From the IMG/VR virus record IMGVR_UViG_3300026518_000034, positions 1 through 34,256 of that record: a stretch of DNA of 34,256 nucleotides, one strand, 5' to 3'. The position numbers and the translations under genes are program-made. The DNA is from a virus. Position 1 is the first letter of the stretch; the number at the start of each line of letters is the position of its first letter. Below the pieces are notes generated by a model. That model was given only the letters and a program-made list of their open reading frames with translations, did no database searches and was not told the origin of the DNA. Below, piece by piece: positions 15,297 to 25,197 of the stretch.

Positions 15297-18200
15297 TTAT
15301 TCTCCACAATGCTTGTCTACAGTTTTTTTATCTGCGACTTTCTTTGTTGCTATTTTAGCATCTTTTTTGATATTAGTGCTTAAGTCCTTTGTAATTATAG
15401 TCTTAATAATTTTGTTAATATCATCAGTAGGCGTAATCTTTTTCTCATATTTACTTTGTTCATTATCATCATAGTTCGGATTATATTCGTATTTAGCAGA
15501 AACAGTATTTCCATCTCCATCCAACACCTCAGCATATGCATGTTGCACATTTAGTTTCTTGGAAAATATTTCAGCTCTATTATTCTCGGACAATATTTCA
15601 ACTTCATGCAATTGTTTTAGGTGTTGAGTGATAGCCTCAAGATAATCATAATTTTCTTTATTGTGCACAATTGACAGCACATCAAGATCGCCTGATGTAA
15701 TTTCTTTTGATTTCATTGTTCTTATGAAAGATTGCATTGTCTCATGAACCAAATGATAATCTTTGTTTAACTCAAGCCATTGCTTGTTGTATTCTCTGGT
15801 TCCGTCTATTACATCATCTATATTGAAGTAGTTTGCATCGTGCACTCCAAGTGCAATATATTTACTTAATACTTTTGCTTGTATACTTCCATCGAAGTAG
15901 TGAATTGGAACCACTGCGCCAGAGCTATACGCTTCGATAAGTTTATACACTTCCATTTGTGAGTGATCCATTGTTTTATTCTTGAGTCTCAGTCCAGGAC
16001 TTGCAACATTTCCAAGTAGCTCAACATCTCCATCTCTACCAGATGCTTTTAGTTTTTTTGCTATCAAGAGTCGAGACTTAATTCCTTCATCTGTGTCGAG
16101 AACACTATTTAGTACTGGGAATACATCAGATAGATCCTGAATCATATCAGTCATTTCTTTTTCTGTTATTGGAGCCACAAGTCTTTTAGCTTGCTCTTTA
16201 GTACTTCCACTTTCTTCCATCAGGTCTTTGACTTTTTTTTCATAAGCTTCACGTATTTTTCTATCAAGAACATTCTTGGCCAGTCTGAATTGGAATGTAA
16301 ATATCTCATTCATATTTTCTGTGAGAGCAATAAATGGTTTATATTTATCAGACAGTACTTTTTCAAGCACAACACCAAATGCATTTTTATTTTTTTTGCT
16401 AGGAATTATGTATCCATTTAATTTGTTTAATTCATTTTGGTGAAGACGAAAATCTTTTGTTTTAGTGAATATTCTGCCATAGTCTTGGTTCCCAATTGCA
16501 ACTCCTATGTCTTCAAGTTCTTTGCGAAGCTCTGAACCACGTTGCTTTAATGCTTCAGATTCACTAGTTCCTTTCTTTGCTTTTGCATATTGATTTTTAA
16601 CACTATAGTATTCATTGACTTTTGAATAGAATTCATTCTCTGCAATTCTAGCTGTAGATTTCACGATTGATCTGATAGAACTTCCATAGTTTAACACCAT
16701 GAATGGGTTCTTCATGAAATTTCTACTTATCTTTATGATCTTTTCGCCATCCATCTTTATCTTCGGATCAATCAGTTTTAATATTGCAGATGGAACTTTT
16801 ACTCCAGAAGCATTAAGCGCATTAGTTAGTTCTTTAGCTGGTTCCTCATATGAATCTTCATTTCCGTCTTCAACTCGTTTACCATAGCTTGATTTATCAT
16901 TGGTAAATACTCCAACTTTTTCAAGTTCTGCTATTTGAGCATCAGTATCTTTCCCGTACAGAATAGGTGCTTGCATATTTTTAATACCATATCCTGATGT
17001 AATAGCATCTGTCTCAAGCATAATTCCTGTTTTGAATTTAAGTCCATGTGCTGCTGCATAGTTATATCTTAGAAGCTCGACAAGTCCACTTATAGCATGT
17101 TCAGGTTCTCCAAACATGCCACCATGGTTTTTTATTGCATATTGGACCAAGCCTTTCAAATCTTTCTTGAATTGAGGACTATCTTCATATTGTGATACTG
17201 TTTCATATTCAAGCTCAGCCATAGCATTACCATCATATCCATTACTTAAGTCATTGATTGTTTTCTCTATAATACTATCTTTTCCATCGAGCAATGTTTT
17301 TGCTGTTTTCTTATCTACTGGTAAATCAAATGCTTGTCCTAGCATGAGTTTAAATAGTTTATGAGTAGTATCATCCTCAGCATAATTTACGACACTTTCT
17401 CTATTGTATACTGAATATCTATGAAGTTTTTTATCTTGCCAGTTAAGTTTATTGCTATCTATCATAAATCTATTGTTTGTGATCACTTTCCATTTTGCGT
17501 ACATTTCAGTATCACTTCTAAATTCTTGATATGCTTCATCTAGATATTTGATCGAATCAGATATCATGTTATTTTTGCCACGAACTGCATCTTGTGTAGC
17601 TACGATTACATTTGCAGGATCTTTTGCTCCAAGTATTTCTTCGAGTAAGCTTATGTTTCCATTTGAACCAATCTCAGTTTGCAATGTGCTTATTGCGTTG
17701 TAGAATGATTTTCTGAATTTATACGGGGTACTACTTTGTTTGATTATTGCATCTTTATGATCACTACTTACCACATCTCCAATCATTCCACTTATTCCAT
17801 CATTTATTATCTCATTTTTTGACGGAACAGCTAGTTCTTTTGTAGTATACACTCCATGTTTATTGTCAATATTTGCAGCACTGTCATATAATTGAGCAGC
17901 AGATCTTTTGTCAAGCTTTGAGCCAATCTCTAGATGTGCATCTTCATTTGCATCTTTAAATTTTGATTTTTTTGTGAAGTTGATTATCTTTGCAATATTT
18001 TTTTCATCATCTTTTATGGCTATATCAGCTTCGCCTATTTTTAAATATCCATCATTCTCAAGTGATCTGATTGCTAGAAGTCCAAGCTCAGTCTTGAGTT
18101 TTGCTTCAAGCATTTTAGTGTTGACTGCATCATTTCCTTTAGACGCTTTTATTCCAAGAAGTTTATATGCCTTGGTCCCTATCATACTTACAGCACTTGC

Positions 18201-18755
18201 GTATGTTGAATCAACTTTTGAAATCTTATCTCTCATACTTTTAGTTATTATAGTTTTTTTATCTAAGCCAAGCATGTTTCTAATATCATCATTTGATCTA
18301 TGCTCAGGCAAAGTTGGTTCAGCGATTGTGGCAAGCCAATCATTAGTAGCTATAGCAATAGCTTTTGCAATATTCTTGTTTATTGTATATCCTGGGCTAT
18401 TCTCATTTCTTTTATATGCTAATGCAATTATACTTTGAAATCCTTCGTGGACACCAATATTTTGAAATGTAGGATTAATAAGCATAAGGTCAGTTTCTTT
18501 CGATACTACTGCAGAGCTTTTCACAAATTTTTGTACAGCATTTCCTATTGTTCGAACAACATTATTTCCAGATATATCAATTTCTGCAAGTTTTGTATTG
18601 CTCTTTGTATTTGGTTTGAAATATGTTGATAGATCAAGTTTTTCAAATTCTTTATACATTATTCCAAGTATTCCCGGAATTCCTTTTTCATCTCGATTTA
18701 GATATAGCTCTTTGATTACTAATGGCAAATGTTGTTCTAGTATTTCACAACTCAT
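15297..18755 (-). CDS. N4-type virion RNA polymerase, catalytic polypeptide
   Basis: This 1152-residue protein is a T7/N4 single-subunit RNA polymerase. Motif T holds Arg429 in NNRFMIDSNKLNWQDKKLHR, as in N4-like enzymes. Motif A is Asp583 in ETDAITSG, with Gly five residues on as in T7 D537/G542. Motif B is RNFMKNPFMVLNYG, with Arg678, Lys682 and Tyr690-Gly691 spaced exactly as T7 R627, K631 and Y639-G640. Motif C is His972-Asp973 in VHDAN. The length is close to the catalytic core of N4 vRNAP (about 1,100). It would enter the cell with the DNA and transcribe early genes. Its ATG overlaps the previous stop as TAATG, behind AGGA. Confidence 0.9.
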   Translation of the reverse strand: MSCEILEQHLPLVIKELYLNRDEKGIPGILGIMYKEFEKLDLSTYFKPNTKSNTKLAEIDISGNNVVRTIGNAVQKFVKSSAVVSKETDLMLINPTFQNIGVHEGFQSIIALAYKRNENSPGYTINKNIAKAIAIATNDWLATIAEPTLPEHRSNDDIRNMLGLDKKTIITKSMRDKISKVDSTYASAVSMIGTKAYKLLGIKASKGNDAVNTKMLEAKLKTELGLLAIRSLENDGYLKIGEADIAIKDDEKNIAKIINFTKKSKFKDANEDAHLEIGSKLDKRSAAQLYDSAANIDNKHGVYTTKELAVPSKNEIINDGISGMIGDVVSSDHKDAIIKQSSTPYKFRKSFYNAISTLQTEIGSNGNISLLEEILGAKDPANVIVATQDAVRGKNNMISDSIKYLDEAYQEFRSDTEMYAKWKVITNNRFMIDSNKLNWQDKKLHRYSVYNRESVVNYAEDDTTHKLFKLMLGQAFDLPVDKKTAKTLLDGKDSIIEKTINDLSNGYDGNAMAELEYETVSQYEDSPQFKKDLKGLVQYAIKNHGGMFGEPEHAISGLVELLRYNYAAAHGLKFKTGIMLETDAITSGYGIKNMQAPILYGKDTDAQIAELEKVGVFTNDKSSYGKRVEDGNEDSYEEPAKELTNALNASGVKVPSAILKLIDPKIKMDGEKIIKISRNFMKNPFMVLNYGSSIRSIVKSTARIAENEFYSKVNEYYSVKNQYAKAKKGTSESEALKQRGSELRKELEDIGVAIGNQDYGRIFTKTKDFRLHQNELNKLNGYIIPSKKNKNAFGVVLEKVLSDKYKPFIALTENMNEIFTFQFRLAKNVLDRKIREAYEKKVKDLMEESGSTKEQAKRLVAPITEKEMTDMIQDLSDVFPVLNSVLDTDEGIKSRLLIAKKLKASGRDGDVELLGNVASPGLRLKNKTMDHSQMEVYKLIEAYSSGAVVPIHYFDGSIQAKVLSKYIALGVHDANYFNIDDVIDGTREYNKQWLELNKDYHLVHETMQSFIRTMKSKEITSGDLDVLSIVHNKENYDYLEAITQHLKQLHEVEILSENNRAEIFSKKLNVQHAYAEVLDGDGNTVSAKYEYNPNYDDNEQSKYEKKITPTDDINKIIKTIITKDLSTNIKKDAKIATKKVADKKTVDKHCGE

Positions 18756-21700
18756 TATTCACATCCTATTATTTTTTTGATAGACTCTTTTAATGAGTCG
18801 CTTAATTTTTTATCCAGCAAGAATGTTGCTAATGCTTTTCCATTGTACTTATTCTTGGAACCAAGCACATTGCTTGCAGTTTCAGTAACTTCATTTTTGA
18901 CAAGCTTATCAGTTTCTTGCTTTAATTCATCTTTTAGCTTAGCATTTTTTTCTTTTAGTGATTCAGTTTTATCTGATTTTGCTTTTATGTTCTTGAGATC
19001 TCTTTTTATATACTCTTTCTCAGTATTAGGTAGGTTGTCATACTTTTCTTGAATTGTTTCTCCAGGTTTTACTTTCTTCTTGCCTTTGAGTACAACTTTT
19101 ACTCCCTCTCCTTTATTCATTTTTCTAGTAAGTTGTCTTCGCTCATTTGTATCTGATATTTCATATTCATATTTATATGCTGCTATTCTTCTTTCTAGAT
19201 GCTGCCAAGCTTTTTTTAGTAGTCTTGGTATCTCTTTTGAGTTTATATCTTTTTCAAGTTGCTCAATCTCTTTGTTGTTTTCAATGATCTCTGTTCTTAG
19301 ATCACTTACTTTTTTTAATACTTTGAGCAACGCACTAGACTTATCTAATTCATTTTTATTATATTTTGAGTATACATAATCTATTGCTTCTTTGAATTTA
19401 TCAGATCCATTGCCATATAGTTCTTTCACGAATTTTTCTATTCCATCAATATCTTCTTTGGAACCAAGTCGATCTATCTCTTTTGTTATTTCACTTTCTT
19501 GCTTTGGTTCAGATCTTGTGCTCTCTTCACTTTTTTCATTTGTTTTATCAGCTCTTCCGATTCCATCTTCTGTTTGCTCAGCTTCAGCAGTTCTTGTTTT
19601 AGTTTCTTCATCTTTTGTCTCCTGTTTTTTTTGTATTTGAATTTCTCCATCTTTGACTCTTGAGTATTCATTGTTAGGAAATCCTCTTGACTCTTGTTCA
19701 TATTCATTGAACTCATCTTTAGGTTTTGCTTTTTCTTTTGTATTTGTTTTAGCTACAGCAGGCTTGCTTTCAGCAGCTTGTTGTTCAGTAGGATTTATTT
19801 CTTCATTGTTATCACTTGGGATATCTATTTTAGATAGATTAAGTGGTGGTTCTTCAGTAGTAGTATCATTTGTAAATTCAGTATCTACATTTGTACTACT
19901 ATCAATTGGTTCACCTTTTATCATTGAATATAGCTTATCTATTAGCTTCTGCTCATTTTCAGCTTGAGTGATGATTCCATTTGATTGTGGTCCATGATAT
20001 ATGAATTTCTTTGAACCAAATTCATCATTACCATATTCTACTTCTACTGGGCGTTTGTCTTTATTATATTCATACTGTTTCTTGGCATTTTGCATTAGAG
20101 CAAGTTTTCTTCGCTGAGTTGCTACAAAGTTGTCAAGGCTTTTTTCTAGTGGTTCACGATACTTTGCATCTATACTTGGATTGAGTAATCTGTTAGCATA
20201 GTACATTATTCCAGTTCTGACTCTTCCGCCTTTCCCGACTCCACCCCATATCTTCTGAGTAAGCACATCGTTCATTTTGATACTTTGACCATCTGGAACC
20301 ACAGCTCCATGTTCATTAGCACCAGAAGTGTATGTATTCTCGGCTATAAGCTTTTCCATCTCAAGTAGTTTTTTGCGTGGTTCAAGCTGTTTACGCTCTG
20401 CATCATCAGATTTTGACATCTCATTTTCTACTTCTTGCAAGTCTTTATTTATATCATCAATAGGTCTATTATTAAGTTTCTGATTGTAATCTCCAGCTAC
20501 AACATTTCTTATTGCGTCTAGTTGAACGAACTGTTTCCCAAGCTCATCTCTTGATGCAACTAGATTTTGGTATTCTTCATCAAGCTTCCCAGAAGATTCT
20601 TTTTCTTTTATTGTATTATCTATATCAAGTATCTTATTAGCGACCTCATCTATCTGGGCACTATATACATTGTTTGCATGTTTCTTTTCTTCATCTGAAA
20701 GTACTGGCTCTTTTCCATTTTGCATATTAATTATATGCTCTTTGAGTTTTCCAGACATTGCAAGATCGTTGAATACTTGTACGCTATTCTTTAATTCATC
20801 AATAGATTTCTCACTATCAGATTTCTCAGGTGTTAATTTATTTGAATCCACCTCTGACAATCCAGGAGCAGTTACTTCTTCAGTATTTTTGGAACCAAGA
20901 TTGATATTGCCAATCTCATGCATAGTTTGAGTTGCGCCGGCAATATGTCCACCAGCAATTCCTTCTATTCCAGATACTTTAGCGTCAAGTTGGTTCTGGG
21001 CATTTGAGATAATACTTTTAATATCATCACCTTTTTTTCCAGTGCTAATTTGTTTTCCAAGTATATCGGCCCATTGTTGTAGATATTCCTCAGTTCCTTC
21101 TACTGCTGCACCTTTTCCTGAAGCGGATGCAATCCTTCCAGCAGTTTTTAGCACAGATTGCCATAATTTATCAGTTTCTTTCTTTCCAAGTACTGACACT
21201 GAATCCTTAAGCGCAGCATGAATAGCTGGCTTCATAATTATTTTTGCACTCTCAAGTCCTATATATGTTTGTGCAGCAGCAGATGGTACAGCTATTGAAA
21301 TATCTTTTAGTCCAGCATGTTTTTGGTTCTCAGCTTCATTTCTTGATGCAAGCGTGTCATTTACCATTCCAGTGAACATTGCTGTAGCTCCAGCTCTTTC
21401 AATTCCTTTCATTAGTACTTTTTGAGCTAGGTTCATTCTTTTGCTTGCGATATCTGCGTATTTTTTAGCTTGAGAAGCCTTCCCTGCTTTTAGCAGTTCT
21501 GCAGCTTTTTCATATGTTTTTGCAATCTTGCTTCCGTTCTTTACTGCAAACAATCCTGCTTTAATTTCTCCAGCTCCGAACATAAATGTCATTACGCTTC
21601 CAACTACATTTCCTACTATGTTTCCACTTGTTACAACTTTATATGCAGCTTTACCATAGTCTCCATTTTCAATATCTTTTTCAATATTTTTTTGCTCTTT

Positions 21701-22840
21701 TGCGGTTTTATCCTGGTCTACATTGAATAGTGTATCTGACATCTTTCCAATATTTTCTGTAGTATAATATTCTTTTGTATCATTCCATCCATCTCCTCCG
21801 AGATAGCTTGCAACTGCATTCATCTTGAAGCTATGATTTATAGCATCTTTTTTATCTGCTTCAAGTTGTTTCTTTTCTTCAGGAGTTTTAGCTTGTCCTA
21901 TCTTGTAGTTATAATATGCTTCCTCACCTTTTCCTATAAGCCAATCAGGAACATCATTAAATATTGCATCTATTGCCTGACCAGTGGTTCCGACAATACT
22001 ACTTCCAGCACCCTTTGCAACAGCCTCAGCAAAGTTATCGCCATTTGTTTTTTCGAATGCTTTTGATATGTCAGCAGCATCTTCAGATGTTAGCATATTC
22101 TGCTGACCTCCATTCTGGATACCATTAAGAACTGCTTTAGCTTTGTTTGAATTTACATTTGTTTCAGGATTTATAGCTGACTCTATAGTTACTGGCTTTC
22201 CATCTGCGCTTGCATATGACATAAGCTCTCTACCATATGAGTCTGGTTGGTTCCAGTCTTTACTTTTAATTGTAATATTTAGTGGATCTTTTTCAATAAC
22301 ACCTTTGTCATTCATATATGAACCAGTGAGATTAGTTGGCTCAATATTTCTAATTAAAGGTGCTTTCCATCCAGATTCATTTCCTGCAAGGTCTGCAGCT
22401 TTTTGTATCATTTGCTGATTTCCGACATCTATCATATCTTGAGTTGTCAAATCATTTACATTCTTTCCGAGTGCGTTAGCTACATATTGCAATTGACCAG
22501 ATTTATTTTTGTTGCTTTTAACATATGCAAGTGGATCTGAGTATATTGGATTGTTATTGCTATCATATCCTGTGATATGAGCAGTCTCTACAGCATCGTA
22601 GGCATATGCATTTGGAGCTAGCACTTCCCTAGAGGATTTTCCGTTAAGGCTCTTTGTGTATTCAGTATCTGCATCTTGCATTCCAAGAAGTGTGTCATTT
22701 TTATATCCACCAAGGACATCTAGTTTTTGTTGTGATCTTTGTTGAAGTGCATTAGCTTTGTTTTCAACAGCAGACTTTGAACCAAATGCATTGATTTCAT
22801 CTGATAGATATTTTGAAGGGTCTCTTAGATATTGAGGCAT
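18755..22840 (-). CDS. Giant virion protein, N-terminal part of the virion RNA polymerase
   Basis: The 1361-residue protein directly precedes the polymerase gene. The N-terminal 300 residues are Asn/Gln/Ser-rich. A hydrophobic stretch at 406-433 (GNIVGNVVGSVMTFMFGAG) and a further non-polar helical region to about 600, ending GTEEYLQQWADI, could contact the membrane. About 720-1130 is polar and disordered, and the last 200 residues are a Lys/Glu coiled coil. It matches in place and size the N-terminal domain of N4 gp50, thought to help injection. No enzyme motif is seen. It starts after AAGGA in AAGGAACCACAATATG, downstream of an extended -10 promoter. Confidence 0.6.
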   Translation of the reverse strand: MPQYLRDPSKYLSDEINAFGSKSAVENKANALQQRSQQKLDVLGGYKNDTLLGMQDADTEYTKSLNGKSSREVLAPNAYAYDAVETAHITGYDSNNNPIYSDPLAYVKSNKNKSGQLQYVANALGKNVNDLTTQDMIDVGNQQMIQKAADLAGNESGWKAPLIRNIEPTNLTGSYMNDKGVIEKDPLNITIKSKDWNQPDSYGRELMSYASADGKPVTIESAINPETNVNSNKAKAVLNGIQNGGQQNMLTSEDAADISKAFEKTNGDNFAEAVAKGAGSSIVGTTGQAIDAIFNDVPDWLIGKGEEAYYNYKIGQAKTPEEKKQLEADKKDAINHSFKMNAVASYLGGDGWNDTKEYYTTENIGKMSDTLFNVDQDKTAKEQKNIEKDIENGDYGKAAYKVVTSGNIVGNVVGSVMTFMFGAGEIKAGLFAVKNGSKIAKTYEKAAELLKAGKASQAKKYADIASKRMNLAQKVLMKGIERAGATAMFTGMVNDTLASRNEAENQKHAGLKDISIAVPSAAAQTYIGLESAKIIMKPAIHAALKDSVSVLGKKETDKLWQSVLKTAGRIASASGKGAAVEGTEEYLQQWADILGKQISTGKKGDDIKSIISNAQNQLDAKVSGIEGIAGGHIAGATQTMHEIGNINLGSKNTEEVTAPGLSEVDSNKLTPEKSDSEKSIDELKNSVQVFNDLAMSGKLKEHIINMQNGKEPVLSDEEKKHANNVYSAQIDEVANKILDIDNTIKEKESSGKLDEEYQNLVASRDELGKQFVQLDAIRNVVAGDYNQKLNNRPIDDINKDLQEVENEMSKSDDAERKQLEPRKKLLEMEKLIAENTYTSGANEHGAVVPDGQSIKMNDVLTQKIWGGVGKGGRVRTGIMYYANRLLNPSIDAKYREPLEKSLDNFVATQRRKLALMQNAKKQYEYNKDKRPVEVEYGNDEFGSKKFIYHGPQSNGIITQAENEQKLIDKLYSMIKGEPIDSSTNVDTEFTNDTTTEEPPLNLSKIDIPSDNNEEINPTEQQAAESKPAVAKTNTKEKAKPKDEFNEYEQESRGFPNNEYSRVKDGEIQIQKKQETKDEETKTRTAEAEQTEDGIGRADKTNEKSEESTRSEPKQESEITKEIDRLGSKEDIDGIEKFVKELYGNGSDKFKEAIDYVYSKYNKNELDKSSALLKVLKKVSDLRTEIIENNKEIEQLEKDINSKEIPRLLKKAWQHLERRIAAYKYEYEISDTNERRQLTRKMNKGEGVKVVLKGKKKVKPGETIQEKYDNLPNTEKEYIKRDLKNIKAKSDKTESLKEKNAKLKDELKQETDKLVKNEVTETASNVLGSKNKYNGKALATFLLDKKLSDSLKESIKKIIGCE

Positions 22841-22857
22841 ATTGTGGTTCCTTGCTA

Positions 22858-22889
22858 GGTATAATATTTATTCAACATTATACCATAAT
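22858..22889 (-). promoter_or_regulatory. Extended -10 promoter before the giant virion genes
   Basis: On the minus strand TGGTATAAT is a perfect extended -10 inside the 13-mer ATTATGGTATAAT (22889-22877), shared exactly with 25183-25171. GGTATAAT is also one arm of an 8-bp inverted repeat (22858-22884), so the site is symmetric. The -10 lies 37 bases before the start codon. Confidence 0.6.
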
Positions 22890-22900
22890 AAGGACTGAGG

Positions 22901-24646
22901 TTATCTATTGATCAGATTTCTAAGTCTATTGCCTCTTGCTGCATTTAGAGCCATTCTTGTTTTATATTCGTCTGAATTTTCATTATGACTACCATAGTTA
23001 TCATATTTTGAGAGAATTGCTTTAACAAGTTCAGGATCATATCCAGATTCAAGCAATGATTTTTCTATATCACCAAGATGATTGGTTCCTTTTCCGTATA
23101 TATTAATGAGCTTATCAGCATCTGCTTGTATGTTTTTCACCTGCTCTTCTTTTTTGTTTTTATTATATGCTTCAGCTCTTTTCATTCTTGCAGCATGCTC
23201 TTCATTTGTTTCAACAAGAGGAGCAATATTTGGATCTGAATTTAGTCTCTCTTGCCTAGCATTAGCTAATGCATCTAACTCATCAAGTGTTGGAGCTTTA
23301 AATTGCTTTGCCGTTTCAGAAGCATCTCTTTCTTTGAGAAGTTTTTTATATTTATCTGTTGCAAGCAATTTATCTACTCTCTTTTTATCAGATGAACCAA
23401 GTTTTGCATATTCTTTTCCAAATGCTACAGGATCTTTTGCAAATAGATTAAATACATCAGGATTGGTTCCAGACTTATTTAATGCTTGTGAGATAGGATT
23501 TAGTACTTCTTTTTTTGGAGAAGTTTTTTTAGTAGTTTTATTGGATGATTGATTATTTCCTGATCCAAGTCGATTAAGTATCTTTTTATAATTATTTCTA
23601 TTTGCAAGTATTTCATCTATCTGGCTAGCTGAGACATAATTAGGCGTCATCAGTGCTATCTGCTTGTCTGTTAGCTTTGGTACAGATGGTTTTAATGATC
23701 TTGCATACCCATTATTTGATCGTAAGTTATTTACAAACTTAACTGCATCGTTTCCCATTTCTTTTGAATCGGGCAAGTCATAGTTATCACCAAAAGTTCC
23801 ATGTCTAAGTTTTGATAATACATATGCTTTTGCTTCATTTGGAGATATCTTTCCACTATTGACAAGGCTTTCTATTGCTTGTTGAGATTTGCTATCATCC
23901 CATTTTAGCATAAAATCTGGAGATGCTATTCCTTTAATGCTTTCATATACTTTTTGTATATCTCCACCGCTGTATGGATATTTTCCTTTTCCAGATGATC
24001 CTGAACCACCTCGGGATGCATTTGATTTATCTATGTCTTTTGCGAGCTTTATTTGATCATATGCATTCTTTGCTCTATCCTTTTCTGCATCGTTATATGA
24101 TTTTACTCTTGCAGCTTCATTTGCAAGTAATTCTTTTTTACTATCAAATCCTTGAGACAGCAATGCTTGAGCTTTTGCAGCATCAGTTGCATCTCCTCCA
24201 GCAGCAAGTATTTTGTTAGACACATATTGGTTAACTTCTTCCTTTGTAGGGTTATATCCATCTGTGTATGCTGCATTGAATATTCTCATCTCTTCTGGAG
24301 TCAATTCTCGTTGCCCATTATTAGTTATTTCATTATACTTTTGAACAACGTCATTGTTCATGTTAAGCAGCACATCTTCAGGTCTAACTGTTTGATTGTC
24401 AAATCCTTTTGCGAGATCAGTTGTAGCATTACGAACACCAAGCTTTCTTTGATATTCATCTTGTTGTTGCCCAAATAGCACATCAGCTCTTGCATCAGCT
24501 TTTGCCTGTCTAGCTTCTTCGACTTTTCTAGCTCTTATTTGATCAGCTTGAGCCATTATTGTTCCGACATTTGATAATGCTTTTTGGGCACCTCTAGTTG
24601 GATCAAGGACTTGACCAATATGCGTATCTAATTTCATCATTGCCAT
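22901..24646 (-). CDS. Internal virion/ejection protein (N4 gp51 position)
   Basis: The 581-residue protein is Lys/Ala/Asn/Asp-rich and largely helical. The N-terminus (IGQVLDPTRGAQKALSNVGTIMAQADQIRAR) continues as a charged coiled coil to about residue 70. Glycine/serine linkers near 210-225 and Lys/Thr-rich linkers near 370-380 separate helical blocks. Position between the polymerase and a small internal protein matches N4 gp51, a virion protein. No enzymatic motif is seen. AAGGA precedes ATG by six bases. Confidence 0.55.
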   Translation of the reverse strand: MAMMKLDTHIGQVLDPTRGAQKALSNVGTIMAQADQIRARKVEEARQAKADARADVLFGQQQDEYQRKLGVRNATTDLAKGFDNQTVRPEDVLLNMNNDVVQKYNEITNNGQRELTPEEMRIFNAAYTDGYNPTKEEVNQYVSNKILAAGGDATDAAKAQALLSQGFDSKKELLANEAARVKSYNDAEKDRAKNAYDQIKLAKDIDKSNASRGGSGSSGKGKYPYSGGDIQKVYESIKGIASPDFMLKWDDSKSQQAIESLVNSGKISPNEAKAYVLSKLRHGTFGDNYDLPDSKEMGNDAVKFVNNLRSNNGYARSLKPSVPKLTDKQIALMTPNYVSASQIDEILANRNNYKKILNRLGSGNNQSSNKTTKKTSPKKEVLNPISQALNKSGTNPDVFNLFAKDPVAFGKEYAKLGSSDKKRVDKLLATDKYKKLLKERDASETAKQFKAPTLDELDALANARQERLNSDPNIAPLVETNEEHAARMKRAEAYNKNKKEEQVKNIQADADKLINIYGKGTNHLGDIEKSLLESGYDPELVKAILSKYDNYGSHNENSDEYKTRMALNAARGNRLRNLINR

Positions 24647-24655
24647 AATGCGTCC

Positions 24656-25141
24656 TTATTGATTGTTCGGATTGAAAATCTGTTGAATATGTTTATTGTC
24701 AGCTATAGTTTTATTATAGTTATAGTCATTTTGCTTGGCTTGTTGATCCATTAGATGTCTTTGTTTGTCTGCAGTTTTCTTGTTATCAAGATAACTAGCA
24801 AGCCCTAAACCAAGTTGTCCGACGCTTAAACCAAATCCGCCCCATCCATCCATGCCCCAGTTAATTGAACTAGTATTTATTGAACCAAGGCTTTTGTCAG
24901 ATATAGGAGATTTAAGATAGTCGTTATTTATCATGCTCTTGTCAAAGGAAGCAGTGCCTGATGAATCAAATGTAAGCCCAGATGAACCAAGCAAACTTTG
25001 TTGCTCTGGAGTCATATTTGATATGCTTTCCATTGTAATATTTGCTGGATTAAACATTGATGCAAATCCTTGTGTTGGAGTATATGCATTAGTGTTGTCA
25101 GTAGTAACAGTACTATTTCCTACTGTATAATTTTTTCCCAT
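24656..25141 (-). CDS. Small internal virion protein (N4 gp52 position)
   Basis: The 161-residue protein has a Thr/Asn/Ser-rich N-terminus, a central Gly-rich amphipathic segment (WGMDGWGGFGLSVGQLGLGLASYL, about 95-118) and a Lys/Gln-rich helix. Such a layout suits a small ejection protein that inserts in membranes, as T7 gp14 does. It corresponds in place to N4 gp52. A promoter with an extended -10 lies just upstream. Confidence 0.5.
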   Translation of the reverse strand: MGKNYTVGNSTVTTDNTNAYTPTQGFASMFNPANITMESISNMTPEQQSLLGSSGLTFDSSGTASFDKSMINNDYLKSPISDKSLGSINTSSINWGMDGWGGFGLSVGQLGLGLASYLDNKKTADKQRHLMDQQAKQNDYNYNKTIADNKHIQQIFNPNNQ

Positions 25142-25170
25142 TTTGTCTTCTCCGATATTGTATTATTGCT

Positions 25171-25183
25171 ATTATACCATAAT
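25171..25183 (-). promoter_or_regulatory. Extended -10 promoter before the internal-protein genes
   Basis: The minus strand carries ATTATGGTATAAT, identical over 13 bases to the site at 22889-22877, with the -10 30 bases before the start codon. Both occur in the only two intergenic gaps of about 55-60 bases in this part of the late region. Confidence 0.6.
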
Positions 25184-25197
25184 TATATTATAGCTTG

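Noticed and set aside
16514-16520. Second GCGAAGC as a vRNAP promoter
   Set aside because: It lies within coding sequence of the polymerase gene with no surrounding stem; it shows that the heptamer alone can occur by chance.
17908-18438. 176-residue plus-strand frame and other long frames opposite the giant genes and the capsid gene
   Set aside because: They are Ser/Phe/Ile-rich mirror images of long, well-supported minus-strand genes and lack domains or ribosome sites.
11100-22840. Multi-subunit-type (DxDGD) giant RNA polymerase as in crAss-like phages
   Set aside because: No DxDGD-type motif was seen in the three proteins, while all T7/N4 single-subunit motifs are present in the middle one.
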